A stretch of 60,492 bases of DNA, from positions 11,251 through 71,742 of the forward strand of contig CAJUJG010000002.1 of NCBI GenBank assembly GCA_910586715.1, given 5' to 3'. The translations under genes were made by a program, and so were the position numbers. This document shows positions 24,527-32,935 of the stretch, piece after piece; position 1 is the stretch's first letter, and each line of letters opens with the position of its first letter. The DNA is from an uncultured Lachnospiraceae bacterium (GTDB taxonomy: Bacteria; Bacillota; Clostridia; Lachnospirales; Lachnospiraceae). The notes under the pieces were generated by a model that worked only from the letters and a program-made list of their open reading frames with translations, did not search any database and had not been told where the DNA came from.

Positions 24527-25770
24527 TAACACACCTCCTCACCATCTCTACAGCCTGAATGATAAAGCCTGTCCAATGACATGTAATTTAAAACTGCTTT
24601 CAACGGATAATACTGCTTGTGCCCAAAGCTGCTTGCATATTTTCTCTTGTCTACCCCTATCTCTCGCAATATGGAATCATAATTGTTCCTGTAATAACTG
24701 CCGGCAAGCATAAACTGCTCTATATCCGTATTTTCCAAATCACAATACCATTCATCCACATATCCACTCAGTACTTTATAAGTTTCTTCACTACCCAACA
24801 CTTCACAAAACTTAAACACACTTTCAGAATCATGCCATAAAGAGCCCGCATCCTGACTGCTTAAATATGCGCTGCCTGTATTGTGTGCCACTGCAACCAG
24901 TGCCATCAGCTCATTTTTGGATTGTATAACATGCCCCCTATTCCAAAAAGTTTTGGAAGCAAATGTTTCAGACTGTCTATGTAAAAAATACTCCGCATTA
25001 TCCCGCCAGCACATCAAGTCTACTGTTGTCTCGCCACACGGGTACTGGATATAACCGTTTGTTTCCACATATCTGCGCAAAATCTGCAAAGGACCCAAGC
25101 TGTCATTATCATTGTTGCCTATCGTATGATGATGGTCTGCTGTTCCTGCCGTACAGTTTTTACCACATCCCATATAAGTGCATAAACCTGCCACCACATA
25201 GGTATCTGTGTTAACCTGCTCCACTTTACATTTACGCATATTTGTCCCCTTCTCATCCAAAAGTCTTGAATATACAGCGGAACACCATGTATATCTTGAA
25301 TCAGCCCAGCCCATTGTTTCACATGTGGTAAGCGCCAATGGCATTATGGCGTCTATGTTGTCAAGATAACTCTCATACAGCGCAGTACCACCTTCACCAT
25401 AATCCCGTTTAATATGTTCGACATTTACCACACTGACCGTCTCATCATAAATTTCAGTATTCAGCCTTACGGCTGTTGCGCTGAATTTTTCACTACTTAT
25501 ATTAATAGACTCTTGTTTCGCCTTATTTGCCGACTTTGTTAAAAACTGCTGCGTCACATCTTCCGCTGCGCTTCTACAATATTCCGCAGTACTACTCCAT
25601 TTTGCTGACCTTGCAGTTACCAGCGTACCGAAATCAAAATCCGCTGCTGTCCCTGTGCCAGATTCTCTGCTACCCACTGCTCTGACAATATCCATACCAT
25701 TACCATGCATCAATACTGCAACTGTACATGCTACACATACCGTCTTACGTACTTTTTTTGATAGTCTCAT
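24523..25770 (-). CDS. Secreted lysozyme-like (SLT/VirB1-type) transglycosylase candidate
   Basis: A 415-residue secreted protein; the ATG after GGAGG is chosen. A signal peptide covers about residues 1-31. The central region has a Glu in ALTTCETMGWADSRY, then a Cys-rich piece with HHHTIGNNDNDSLGPLQILRRYV. SLGPLQI is the family pattern (GxxQI/GPFQI) of lysozyme-like transglycosylases, and MALVAVAHNTGSAYLS resembles their AYNAG motif. Such enzymes open peptidoglycan for the conjugation channel. The many cysteines suggest disulfides outside the cell. It overlaps the C39-like gene. Good candidate but Glu assignment is uncertain. Confidence 0.55.
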   Translation of the reverse strand: MRLSKKVRKTVCVACTVAVLMHGNGMDIVRAVGSRESGTGTAADFDFGTLVTARSAKWSSTAEYCRSAAEDVTQQFLTKSANKAKQESINISSEKFSATAVRLNTEIYDETVSVVNVEHIKRDYGEGGTALYESYLDNIDAIMPLALTTCETMGWADSRYTWCSAVYSRLLDEKGTNMRKCKVEQVNTDTYVVAGLCTYMGCGKNCTAGTADHHHTIGNNDNDSLGPLQILRRYVETNGYIQYPCGETTVDLMCWRDNAEYFLHRQSETFASKTFWNRGHVIQSKNELMALVAVAHNTGSAYLSSQDAGSLWHDSESVFKFCEVLGSEETYKVLSGYVDEWYCDLENTDIEQFMLAGSYYRNNYDSILREIGVDKRKYASSFGHKQYYPLKAVLNYMSLDRLYHSGCRDGEEVCY

Positions 25771-25800
25771 TCGAACCTCCATATTTAATCAACCCTTAAG

Positions 25801-25898
25801 CTACATTTCAATCACAATCATAAAAAAAAAAATCACCTCCTAACACAAAAACAAGCCTCCAAAGAGACTTGCCTTGATATCTCAAAAATATGAACCAT
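25801..25898 (-). promoter_or_regulatory. Leader region with two short reading frames and a poly-T tract
   Basis: Two tiny frames precede the transglycosylase gene. The first (25898-25833, 21 codons, ATG after GAGG) runs through the hairpin at 25852-25871 and ends in the TGA of AGGAGGTGA. That same AGGAGGTGA then serves a second frame of six codons (25821-25801) across a run of 11 T. The layout resembles a translation-coupled attenuator, but there is no biased amino acid run. The interval 25771-25984 has no longer gene. Confidence 0.3.
25847..25871 (-). terminator. Intrinsic terminator/attenuator upstream of the transglycosylase gene
   Basis: Arms 25852-25859 and 25864-25871 form an 8-base stem on the minus strand (one G-U), with a TTTG loop and five T at 25851-25847 right after it. 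The next gene starts at 25770, leaving about 75 bases. Confidence 0.55.
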
Positions 25899-25984
25899 CT
25901 TCCTCACTTATATATGTCCTGTATACTGCATTTTTTATACGAAAGCATTCCAAATATAATACACGCTCGACATTACTAAAGTAC

Positions 25985-26515
25985 TCACTCTTTCTCATAC
26001 TCAAACATATAAATATGTGAACCATCAGTCGTGATTACAAAATCAACTACAACTCCATTTATACCATAAATACAGTTATAGCAGTTGTCATACACATGAG
26101 AAGCCATTTTACTACTATGTTCAAACATAATGTTATCCCCGTAATACCGTTTAGCAAATGCATAGCACCAGCTTACTGACTCATAATCTTCCAATCCGCG
26201 CGCTATATCCTGCTGTACCCACTCCGGAAGCTCCTCAACAGTCACAACAGGTAAAGAATTAATATCCGCGGAACTCAACGGTAAAGCTTCTTCAATATTT
26301 AAACCGTAAATAAACACGCCCTGCGTACTGCTTTCCTCTTCTGACTCAGCAGAAACAGTTAAAGCTTCGCCTGCATCTTCTTCCAATTCCGAAACATACT
26401 TCTCTGCTTTTTTATTAGAATTACTGCTCTTTACCTTCAAAAACGCCAAAGCTGTACAAACCACGCATATAAAAATCATTATTATAACGATTACAGCGAA
26501 AAATTTTTTATTCAT
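25985..26515 (-). CDS. Single-pass membrane protein, acidic outside domain
   Basis: About 176 residues from the ATG after AAGGAG; the longer frame upstream lies in the previous gene. Membrane helix at about 5-27 (VIVIIMIFICVVCTALAFL) and a Glu/Ser-rich linker, then a domain with LPEWVQQDI, WCYAFAKRYYG, a Cys pair (YDNCYNCIYG) and a C-terminal strand pair VVVDFVITTDGSHIYMFEYE. Same layout as the 181-residue protein at 23048. It follows the 332-residue protein by 5 bases. Unknown function; extracytoplasmic site inferred. Confidence 0.5.
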   Translation of the reverse strand: MNKKFFAVIVIIMIFICVVCTALAFLKVKSSNSNKKAEKYVSELEEDAGEALTVSAESEEESSTQGVFIYGLNIEEALPLSSADINSLPVVTVEELPEWVQQDIARGLEDYESVSWCYAFAKRYYGDNIMFEHSSKMASHVYDNCYNCIYGINGVVVDFVITTDGSHIYMFEYEKE

Positions 26516-26520
26516 ATAAC

Positions 26521-27519
26521 CTACTCCTTCCATGCCACAAAACCAACAAGTGTATAAGTACTCTGTATTGCTTTCTGATAAGTCTTGTTTACTTCCAAAC
26601 AAACTTGAGGGTTCATTTTACCCCCATACTGTACAACGGTTGAATATCCTTTCTTTATATCACTTAAATCCGTAATAACCCTACCTATAATATCTCCTGA
26701 AATAGCGCCGCCTCCATCATTAAAATACCAGCGACCGCCAGTCTGACTATTAGACAGTGCGGTTTCCATCAGCCCGCCAGCCCACGTATGTCCTTTTGCA
26801 TCCCCCACGCAGGTCAAAGGCAGGTAATACTCCTTACCATCACCAGCTTTTATGACTGCACAAACCTTCTTAGGTCTGGTTGATTTTGACCAGCCTACTG
26901 GCGATCCCAAATCATCTATGTCACAAAATGCCAATATTGATGTTGCCGCAAAATCCACACAATCAACACCATCCTTTGTCAACGCCTGTCCACTACAATT
27001 ATTGTCTATTACCACCGTATGACTCACATTTCCGGGCAGGTACCTCGCAATATATTCTTTTGCAGTATCTTCATCAAACGTATATGCATTACTGCCGTCC
27101 CAAGGAAGACCGTCATACAGATAAACATCCCCTACTTTTAAACTTGTCTTATTCCCTTTAGGAACGCTGCACTTTGAGTAAAACACCATTGCATTCTGTG
27201 CCAAACCAGCCTTTAATTTGCTCTTCCCTTTATCTCCCTTATTTCTTTTATTACCTCTGAGATTGTCCGGGTCATCTGCCGACGTTATATCCATATTGGC
27301 ATAATAAGCTTCATAAAAATCTTCGTAAAACTTATCCTTACTGTTGCCTATCCTTGTCTTATCAACCAAGCTTAAATAGTCATCAGCAACGTCGCTCAAA
27401 GTCATTTTTATTTCTACACAGACATAAACTGTCACACATAACAATACCGTAAACACAGCCAAACATGCTACCTGAATTAACTTTATCTTTATCGCTTTAA
27501 TTACTAACAACCAATTCAT
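26521..27519 (-). CDS. Membrane-anchored extracellular protein with shared N-terminal module
   Basis: A 332-residue protein. One N-terminal membrane helix (about 14-36) is followed by a module at 47-90 (DYLSLVDKTRIGNSKDKF, then YEDFYEAYY) that closely matches the C39-like peptidase at 23606. The rest differs: a Tyr/Gly-rich domain with VDCVDFAATSIL (a possible catalytic Cys in a DC-x-DF context, about 190) and GHTWAGGLMETA (a possible His, about 247). This Cys-then-His layout would fit NlpC/P60 or CHAP-like peptidases, but the motifs are weak. AGTGGAGG precedes the ATG. A strong terminator-like hairpin lies just upstream. Confidence 0.5.
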   Translation of the reverse strand: MNWLLVIKAIKIKLIQVACLAVFTVLLCVTVYVCVEIKMTLSDVADDYLSLVDKTRIGNSKDKFYEDFYEAYYANMDITSADDPDNLRGNKRNKGDKGKSKLKAGLAQNAMVFYSKCSVPKGNKTSLKVGDVYLYDGLPWDGSNAYTFDEDTAKEYIARYLPGNVSHTVVIDNNCSGQALTKDGVDCVDFAATSILAFCDIDDLGSPVGWSKSTRPKKVCAVIKAGDGKEYYLPLTCVGDAKGHTWAGGLMETALSNSQTGGRWYFNDGGGAISGDIIGRVITDLSDIKKGYSTVVQYGGKMNPQVCLEVNKTYQKAIQSTYTLVGFVAWKE

Positions 27520-27542
27520 ACTACCTCCACTTATTTACAAAC

Positions 27543-27584
27543 AAAAAAAAAAGAGAGAAGTCGCATTGATGTGCAATCTCTCTT
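27543..27584 (-). terminator. Intrinsic terminator between VirB4-like gene and next gene
   Basis: Arms 27551-27558 and 27577-27584 with inner pairing (TGCA around a CATCAA loop), followed on the minus strand by about ten T (27552-27543). The start of the next gene is at 27519, only about 24 bases further, so a new promoter hardly fits. It should cut expression of the downstream genes in part. Confidence 0.8.
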
Positions 27585-27610
27585 CCTTTTAACCACCTAT
27601 AACTACTTAA

Positions 27611-29620
27611 TCACTGTTTCATAAAACTACTGTCCTGAGCAACCGGTGTGAACAGTTTATAAGCTCTGTTATTATCAAGTATCACCCTTACCACTGGAAT
27701 ACTCGGACTATCCTCCATCCTGTTTATAAATAAGAAAGAATTTCTAAACCTTGACTCCTTTGTTATAAACTGCATCAGTTCTTCATATTTGCTCAACCCA
27801 AATTTTTCTATGACGGTCCGTCTGACATCCTCATCTTCCAAACGTCCTACAAAAATACCTGTAATATTCTCAACCAACGGTCTGCTTATCGGATTACTCA
27901 GCAAAGCTGTAATGGAATTACCCAACAAAATAGTTGTCTGTCCCTGAGCACGCCTTAGGGTAAACTCCTCCACATAACCTTTCATAATGTCCGGATCATT
28001 CACGGCTATCTGGGACTCTTCCAGCACTTTAACCACCTTCACCCCCTTAGCATACTTATACGCTGCAAACTCTGCATTAAGCCTGCGCATATATGTGAAC
28101 TTCAGTCTGAATAATGTCATATCATCAAGTTCTGTCGTTCCTTCAAGAATCCCAAAGTCAAACATCAGCGTGTTTGCCTTCAAAATAGAAGCATAATCAA
28201 ACTCTTCCTTAAACACATATGACTTACTTCCATTTCTGCTCATTGTCATACGCAAATTGTTCAATACCTTCCTCGATACCGCTTCATACTTTGCTATCAC
28301 TTCAGCCGTAAGATAGTCAACTAATGCATCATATATATCAAACGGAGTCAAATTTTCCGTATTCACCCAACTGTTTTGATTATTGGGAAGAACGCCAATA
28401 CTTGTGTAAAAACTATCATGAAACGAATCCAACAGCTCCTCCAAATCAGAACGTAAACCTTCATCCGTTATTCCGGACAGTATCATCATCTGCTCCTTAC
28501 ACAATGCAATACGTCTTGCAAAATAAGCTTCTGCATTCTCATACGTACAATCTTCTTTATGCATTCTCCAAGAATTTATATAACCGGAAGAGTTCTGCCT
28601 CATTGACACAATATATCCGCCTGTCGCTTTTATGAAATTCGTAAACTCATTGCCCTTTATATCCATCACACATACAGCATAACCATCTTCCACATAAGAA
28701 GCACACATATTTACAGCAAGAACCGTCTTGCCTTCACCTGACGGGGCGTATATATACATGTTTCTTGCTTTCGTGACTTTACTCATATCTAAATTAAATA
28801 CAGCATTATTCAGTAAATCCACGCCCACATAACCGCCGCTGCTGCCGTTATAACTGCCTGAATTTGGAAGCATCTCTACCAAAGTTTCTTCCGATGTCAC
28901 TACCGCTTTGATATCCTTAACTGAATTATCCTTATAATCAGACATTACCGCCATATACTTCAACGTATCCTGCAATGTAGCTGTAATCTGCATAAAATCA
29001 GCGCCAATGCTTGTCAGATACTTATATACCATCTTTTCCGCCGCAGACAGCTTCGAACCTGTCTTTGCTCGTACCGTAATAAAGATTCTTGTTTTAAACA
29101 AAGGCTCACCCATTTTAGCTATATGCACCGTATAAAGGCACCTTGCCGCAACTTCTTTCTCCCTCTGCGGAATATCCTCTTCTTCTGCAGCACGCTCCCA
29201 CGCATTTATTCTTGAGAGTAAACCGCTGTCCTTCAGTTTCACATCATATACCGTGTTTTTAAAAGAAACATCTACGACTGCGTCACATCCATGACTGCGC
29301 AGGTATCGCGTCAACTCACCCGTAAACGTAAAAGGTGTGTCCAGTCCAAGCGCCGTAACATGTATAACAGAACTCATATAATACTTGGTAATATACACGT
29401 TGTTTGTTATCATAATACGGTCTCCAATATTATCCGGAATCTTTCCCCTGTCTTTCTGTAAAGCAGATAACAGATAATGTATCCACATTCTCATCCTAAG
29501 GAATGACTTACGTTTTCCCTGCTTCTGCGTTTTTTGTCGGACCTTCTGCCGGACAATCACTGTACCTGTACTGTCGTTTTGATTATTCTTACCGGTTTTT
29601 ATTTTATCTCTCACTGCCAT
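27611..29620 (-). CDS. virB4: VirB4/TrbE-like conjugation ATPase
   Basis: A 669-residue ATPase of the type IV secretion channel. The start is the ATG after AGGTGA. A basic, soluble N-terminal part (about 1-45) precedes the VirB4 N-terminal domain, then the ATPase core: Walker A APSGEGKT at 292-299, VMDIKGNEF at about 322, Walker B region VKVLEESQI at about 527-535 (Glu-Glu in place of Asp-Glu), and TLRRAQGQTTILLGNS with the arginine and glutamine motifs expected after it. VirB4 energises assembly and DNA transfer. Upstream genes encode the VirB3-like two-TM protein and the large membrane proteins; downstream are wall-lytic enzymes. No VirD4 coupling protein lies in the window. Confidence 0.85.
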   Translation of the reverse strand: MAVRDKIKTGKNNQNDSTGTVIVRQKVRQKTQKQGKRKSFLRMRMWIHYLLSALQKDRGKIPDNIGDRIMITNNVYITKYYMSSVIHVTALGLDTPFTFTGELTRYLRSHGCDAVVDVSFKNTVYDVKLKDSGLLSRINAWERAAEEEDIPQREKEVAARCLYTVHIAKMGEPLFKTRIFITVRAKTGSKLSAAEKMVYKYLTSIGADFMQITATLQDTLKYMAVMSDYKDNSVKDIKAVVTSEETLVEMLPNSGSYNGSSGGYVGVDLLNNAVFNLDMSKVTKARNMYIYAPSGEGKTVLAVNMCASYVEDGYAVCVMDIKGNEFTNFIKATGGYIVSMRQNSSGYINSWRMHKEDCTYENAEAYFARRIALCKEQMMILSGITDEGLRSDLEELLDSFHDSFYTSIGVLPNNQNSWVNTENLTPFDIYDALVDYLTAEVIAKYEAVSRKVLNNLRMTMSRNGSKSYVFKEEFDYASILKANTLMFDFGILEGTTELDDMTLFRLKFTYMRRLNAEFAAYKYAKGVKVVKVLEESQIAVNDPDIMKGYVEEFTLRRAQGQTTILLGNSITALLSNPISRPLVENITGIFVGRLEDEDVRRTVIEKFGLSKYEELMQFITKESRFRNSFLFINRMEDSPSIPVVRVILDNNRAYKLFTPVAQDSSFMKQ

Positions 29621-29625
29621 AACCA

Positions 29626-30750
29626 TCACCTGCCTTCTACAAGTGTCACTATACGCTTCACAATCTCAGTGGATGAATATCTTGCAATTCGTTCTCCTTC
29701 GTCCAAATCACCAAAACCTTCTATCAATGGTATAAATAACGTCTCAGAATCATAAGATATAATCCTCGATTTGGGTACTGACGGATTTATATCCTTAAGA
29801 TCACTGACTGTGTAAAAATATTCAACATTCTCACCTTTTATGTGCGGAGAAAAATACCCTCCCCTATCCAATACAATCAAAATAGATACACTGCTTGGGT
29901 TACGTAAAATATCCTCCATCAGTTTTGGCTGCATGCCCAGCATGAGAATATCCCCTGACAGCACATCCCGTTCTCTAAGCTTGTAGTGAGGAACGAGGTC
30001 AGGGTATAGCTTGACCTTCCCGTTCGCATAATACCCTTCAATTATGGTAAGTCTTACCGGCATTGAATAAAGCACTTTCATTATCTCTTTAAGATAGAAC
30101 ACAAATGAGTCCACGAACTGTACACGTGTGATTTCTTTTATGTAAATAATCTTGTCATAACTGTTCTTATCCACACTGAACATCTTTGATTCATCAACAT
30201 CCGCATTATACTGATAATTAATTCTGTTTACCAGTGCACTTAACTTAGACTGCACAATCATCTTATTTTCCTGCTCCACCATAACGGAATGCCTCAAATC
30301 ACTCAACTGTACATTCTTTTCGTCTATAATTGCCTGCAGACGCGACACCTTATTAGATGCTGCAAGCAGCTCTTCCTTACCTACGCTATATCCGTCTGCA
30401 AGGAATTTTACGACATCAATAAATTCTTTAGGATATGCAGTCATCAACGACAACGCCTCTTCCGTGCTTCTTATATCCGACAACTTCCTGATAAATCTTT
30501 CTACCGTAAGTACATCCGACCTTTCATCTGACTCAATTGTAAGGTTTCTGTTTATTCTTCTGGCATTATTAACATACCTTGTCAAACCCGATGGTGTAAA
30601 ATACTCCTTAGCAAAATCCCTCCTAATTAATATACTGTTTCTCTTCTTCGTATCTGCAACAACCCTATCCATCTCCTCTAACGTTTTCAAAAAATAATAT
30701 CCCTGTACCTTATCGCTCATTTCCTCTGTTAAGGATGCTAAATACATCAT
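29626..30750 (-). CDS. Coiled-coil cytosolic protein of the T4SS block
   Basis: A 374-residue soluble protein; GGAGG lies 9 bases before an ATG-ATG start, inside the end of the upstream gene. Residues about 120-165 form a clear coiled coil (SRLQAIIDEKNVQLSDLRHS). The C-terminal half has an alpha/beta pattern (IIYIKEITRVQ, RLTIIEGYYANG, SILIVLDRGG) that looks like the core of a Rossmann-type domain, but no P-loop is present. It sits between the 406-residue protein and VirB4, so it may be a scaffold between these two. Family unknown. Confidence 0.55.
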   Translation of the reverse strand: MMYLASLTEEMSDKVQGYYFLKTLEEMDRVVADTKKRNSILIRRDFAKEYFTPSGLTRYVNNARRINRNLTIESDERSDVLTVERFIRKLSDIRSTEEALSLMTAYPKEFIDVVKFLADGYSVGKEELLAASNKVSRLQAIIDEKNVQLSDLRHSVMVEQENKMIVQSKLSALVNRINYQYNADVDESKMFSVDKNSYDKIIYIKEITRVQFVDSFVFYLKEIMKVLYSMPVRLTIIEGYYANGKVKLYPDLVPHYKLRERDVLSGDILMLGMQPKLMEDILRNPSSVSILIVLDRGGYFSPHIKGENVEYFYTVSDLKDINPSVPKSRIISYDSETLFIPLIEGFGDLDEGERIARYSSTEIVKRIVTLVEGR

Positions 30751-31930
30751 ACACTACTTCCTCCCCTCTTAATACGATTCCGTTAATATGAACCACCTGA
30801 ACGGTAACACCGTTTATTCCAAGTACTGACTCAATAACAGCTTTCATCTCCTTGCTTGTGAGATTTAACGTACCATAATTGCATGACTGTACTCCGATAA
30901 ATGTCACCTTTTCCGGATTTATTTTCTCCTGAATCTCATTACAGTATTTTAATACTGCAGGCACCATATTACGCATTACCACAGTAAAGTTATATCCATA
31001 CGGGATTTCCTTGAATGAGCATTCCCTTATTATGAACGGAATTTCACTATGCAGGTTATGCTGTAATAAATCCATAATAAAATTATAATCATACCCTACC
31101 CGTCTCTTACTTCCGATTACTACCAGCGTACTTACGCATGACCTTATTCTCTTTAAAACATCATCCACATCACTCATAACATCCGAAATATCAATGTATT
31201 CATGCTCCAATCCGGCTTTTGTCACAAGCTCAGTCAACATGTGGAACTCACTGTCCTTTTCCATAATCAGAGTTTTACCCTGCATGGACCTGTACTGTGC
31301 AAGAAGAAACACCATCAATGTCCTGTCAATATCGTCCGGTCCGACCACATAATTAATAATCACCTCATTTTCCTGAGCAGGCTGTATATCATTTGGTTCT
31401 TCCTCATCAGGAATATCCCCCAAAATATCTTCGTCCGTATAGTACTTCTTACTGTCTGACTCATATTTCAACTGGTTCTGCTGTTTAATATACTCGGTAG
31501 CCCTCACTCTGTAAGTAATTATCTCATTCTGACCTTCCACCTGCTGTCTGCCTACTCCTGTCACAATGTCAGTTATAAATCTAATACTGAGGTCTCCCTG
31601 ATACACAGCCCAATTTGTAATACCCTTCATCCCCAAAAAATCATTTACAGCCTCATACCTTACCGAACCGTCAATCAGATATATTACATTTCCTGTTATG
31701 TTTAAAAAGGGCGACTCCAGCAATGTAACGACACGCATCATATTTACCCCGTTAAATGGCAGAGTACCGGCAGATATAACCAACGTGTCAATAATTATGG
31801 GTACCTCATTTGCATACTTTTCAAAATCAATAAAGGACTTAAAAATTGTTATGTCATAACTTGATGTCTGACTTTTTATAGAATCGTCTATATTTTCAGC
31901 AACAATAAACATCTTTGCTCTTGCAATCAT
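30710..31930 (-). CDS. Cytosolic alpha/beta protein, possible degenerate MinD-like fold
   Basis: A 406-residue soluble protein. The N-terminal domain alternates strands and helices (KMFIVAENIDDSIK, YDITIFKSF, IIDTLVISAGTLP, GNVIYLIDG), like a receiver or TadZ N-terminal domain. An acidic linker with DEEEPND leads to a second domain (TLMVFLLAQYRSMQGKTLIMEKDSE, CVSTLVVIGSKR) that resembles a MinD core without its Walker A. GGAG precedes the ATG. This two-domain plan resembles CpaE/TadZ proteins with a worn nucleotide site, a second hint of Tad-like parts inside the T4SS block. It overlaps the coiled-coil gene by 41 bases. Confidence 0.5.
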   Translation of the reverse strand: MIARAKMFIVAENIDDSIKSQTSSYDITIFKSFIDFEKYANEVPIIIDTLVISAGTLPFNGVNMMRVVTLLESPFLNITGNVIYLIDGSVRYEAVNDFLGMKGITNWAVYQGDLSIRFITDIVTGVGRQQVEGQNEIITYRVRATEYIKQQNQLKYESDSKKYYTDEDILGDIPDEEEPNDIQPAQENEVIINYVVGPDDIDRTLMVFLLAQYRSMQGKTLIMEKDSEFHMLTELVTKAGLEHEYIDISDVMSDVDDVLKRIRSCVSTLVVIGSKRRVGYDYNFIMDLLQHNLHSEIPFIIRECSFKEIPYGYNFTVVMRNMVPAVLKYCNEIQEKINPEKVTFIGVQSCNYGTLNLTSKEMKAVIESVLGINGVTVQVVHINGIVLRGEEVVYDVFSILNRGNER

Positions 31931-31950
31931 CTAATTCACTCCAATCTGAT

Positions 31951-31978
31951 AAGAGTGTCTGCTTTTGCAGACACTCTT
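31951..31978 (-). promoter_or_regulatory. Perfect intergenic hairpin
   Basis: Arms 31951-31962 and 31967-31978 pair over 12 bases around a four-base loop (AAAA on the minus strand), directly after the stop of the upstream gene. No T-run follows on the minus strand (ATCAG), so it is a stabilising or pausing hairpin rather than a strong terminator. Confidence 0.6.
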
Positions 31979-32926
31979 TTACTTTACTACTGTAACCCGT
32001 CTTTTACTCAACTGTACTTTGTCACGCTTTACCTGATACTCTTCAGGCACATCATCACCATAGAACAACACTTCTGAATTATGGAAATCATCATTCTCAT
32101 ATTTCTTTACCAGCATTTTATTAATATCAACGTTTGCACACACATCCCGGGACAGTATATCATTTACCTGTGTGCTGTCGCACACTACCGCAAATTTAAA
32201 CACCTTTGCTGTCTCAGACTGTAAAAGATAGTCAAGCTTTTGCCGCAGTGTTTTCCACTCATATTTAGATGCAGGAATAACAATTGATATCCTGTACAGC
32301 TCCGAATTTTCCCTGCTGTACCTGTCCTGCTCCTGATATAGCAGCATTCGTTCCTGCATCATGCTCCTGTCCTTATAAACACGCAGTTTTTCAAGATTAT
32401 CCTGCAGACGTAACTCATCAACAACCAAATGCGTATATATGCTGTACTCATAACCACGCAACTGGGTTATGAACTCCCTCATTGCCGTAGTAAATCTCAC
32501 GTCATCAAGATAAGTTGCACAAAATCCTGACACTATATAAGCAATTCTCCCATCAAAATATTCAATAACACCGTCTTCCGTTGTCCTTGATATTCTCATA
32601 AGATCATTCGCAGTAACATATGCATCATCGTCATTCTTATTCGCATCAAATGATTTTCGTCCGTTACCTGACTCTTTTAAGTATTGTGCAAATTTTTCAT
32701 TTTCTCTGCCTAATATCAGCAATGCCATTCTTCCCGTCCACAAGGCTTCAAATACAAGCATCACTCTCAGCGGTATAACCGCTGAGAATAACACTACATA
32801 AACCAAAAAAGGCGCCGCACTCACCAACAGGAACAGCACCACTGGAAATAACCTTCCTTCATGCCTGCCAAAATAATTATCAATGTTAGCAAGGACATGT
32901 ATCTTTTCTTTATTATAACCTACCAT
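31979..32926 (-). CDS. VirB3/PrgI-like two-TM protein with cytosolic domain
   Basis: A 315-residue protein. Two closely spaced membrane helices (about 26-45 and 49-70) follow a soluble N-terminus of 25 residues, then a cytosolic domain of about 240 residues with strands and helices (EYSIYTHLVVDEL, YRISIVIPASKYEWKTL, FKFAVVCDSTQV). Small two-TM proteins directly before VirB4 are typical VirB3/PrgI subunits; in many systems the VirB4 N-terminal domain is fused or adjacent. The long soluble domain here is unusual for VirB3. The assignment rests on order and topology, not on sequence motif. Confidence 0.5.
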   Translation of the reverse strand: MVGYNKEKIHVLANIDNYFGRHEGRLFPVVLFLLVSAAPFLVYVVLFSAVIPLRVMLVFEALWTGRMALLILGRENEKFAQYLKESGNGRKSFDANKNDDDAYVTANDLMRISRTTEDGVIEYFDGRIAYIVSGFCATYLDDVRFTTAMREFITQLRGYEYSIYTHLVVDELRLQDNLEKLRVYKDRSMMQERMLLYQEQDRYSRENSELYRISIVIPASKYEWKTLRQKLDYLLQSETAKVFKFAVVCDSTQVNDILSRDVCANVDINKMLVKKYENDDFHNSEVLFYGDDVPEEYQVKRDKVQLSKRRVTVVK

Positions 32927-32935
32927 ACCGCCCGA

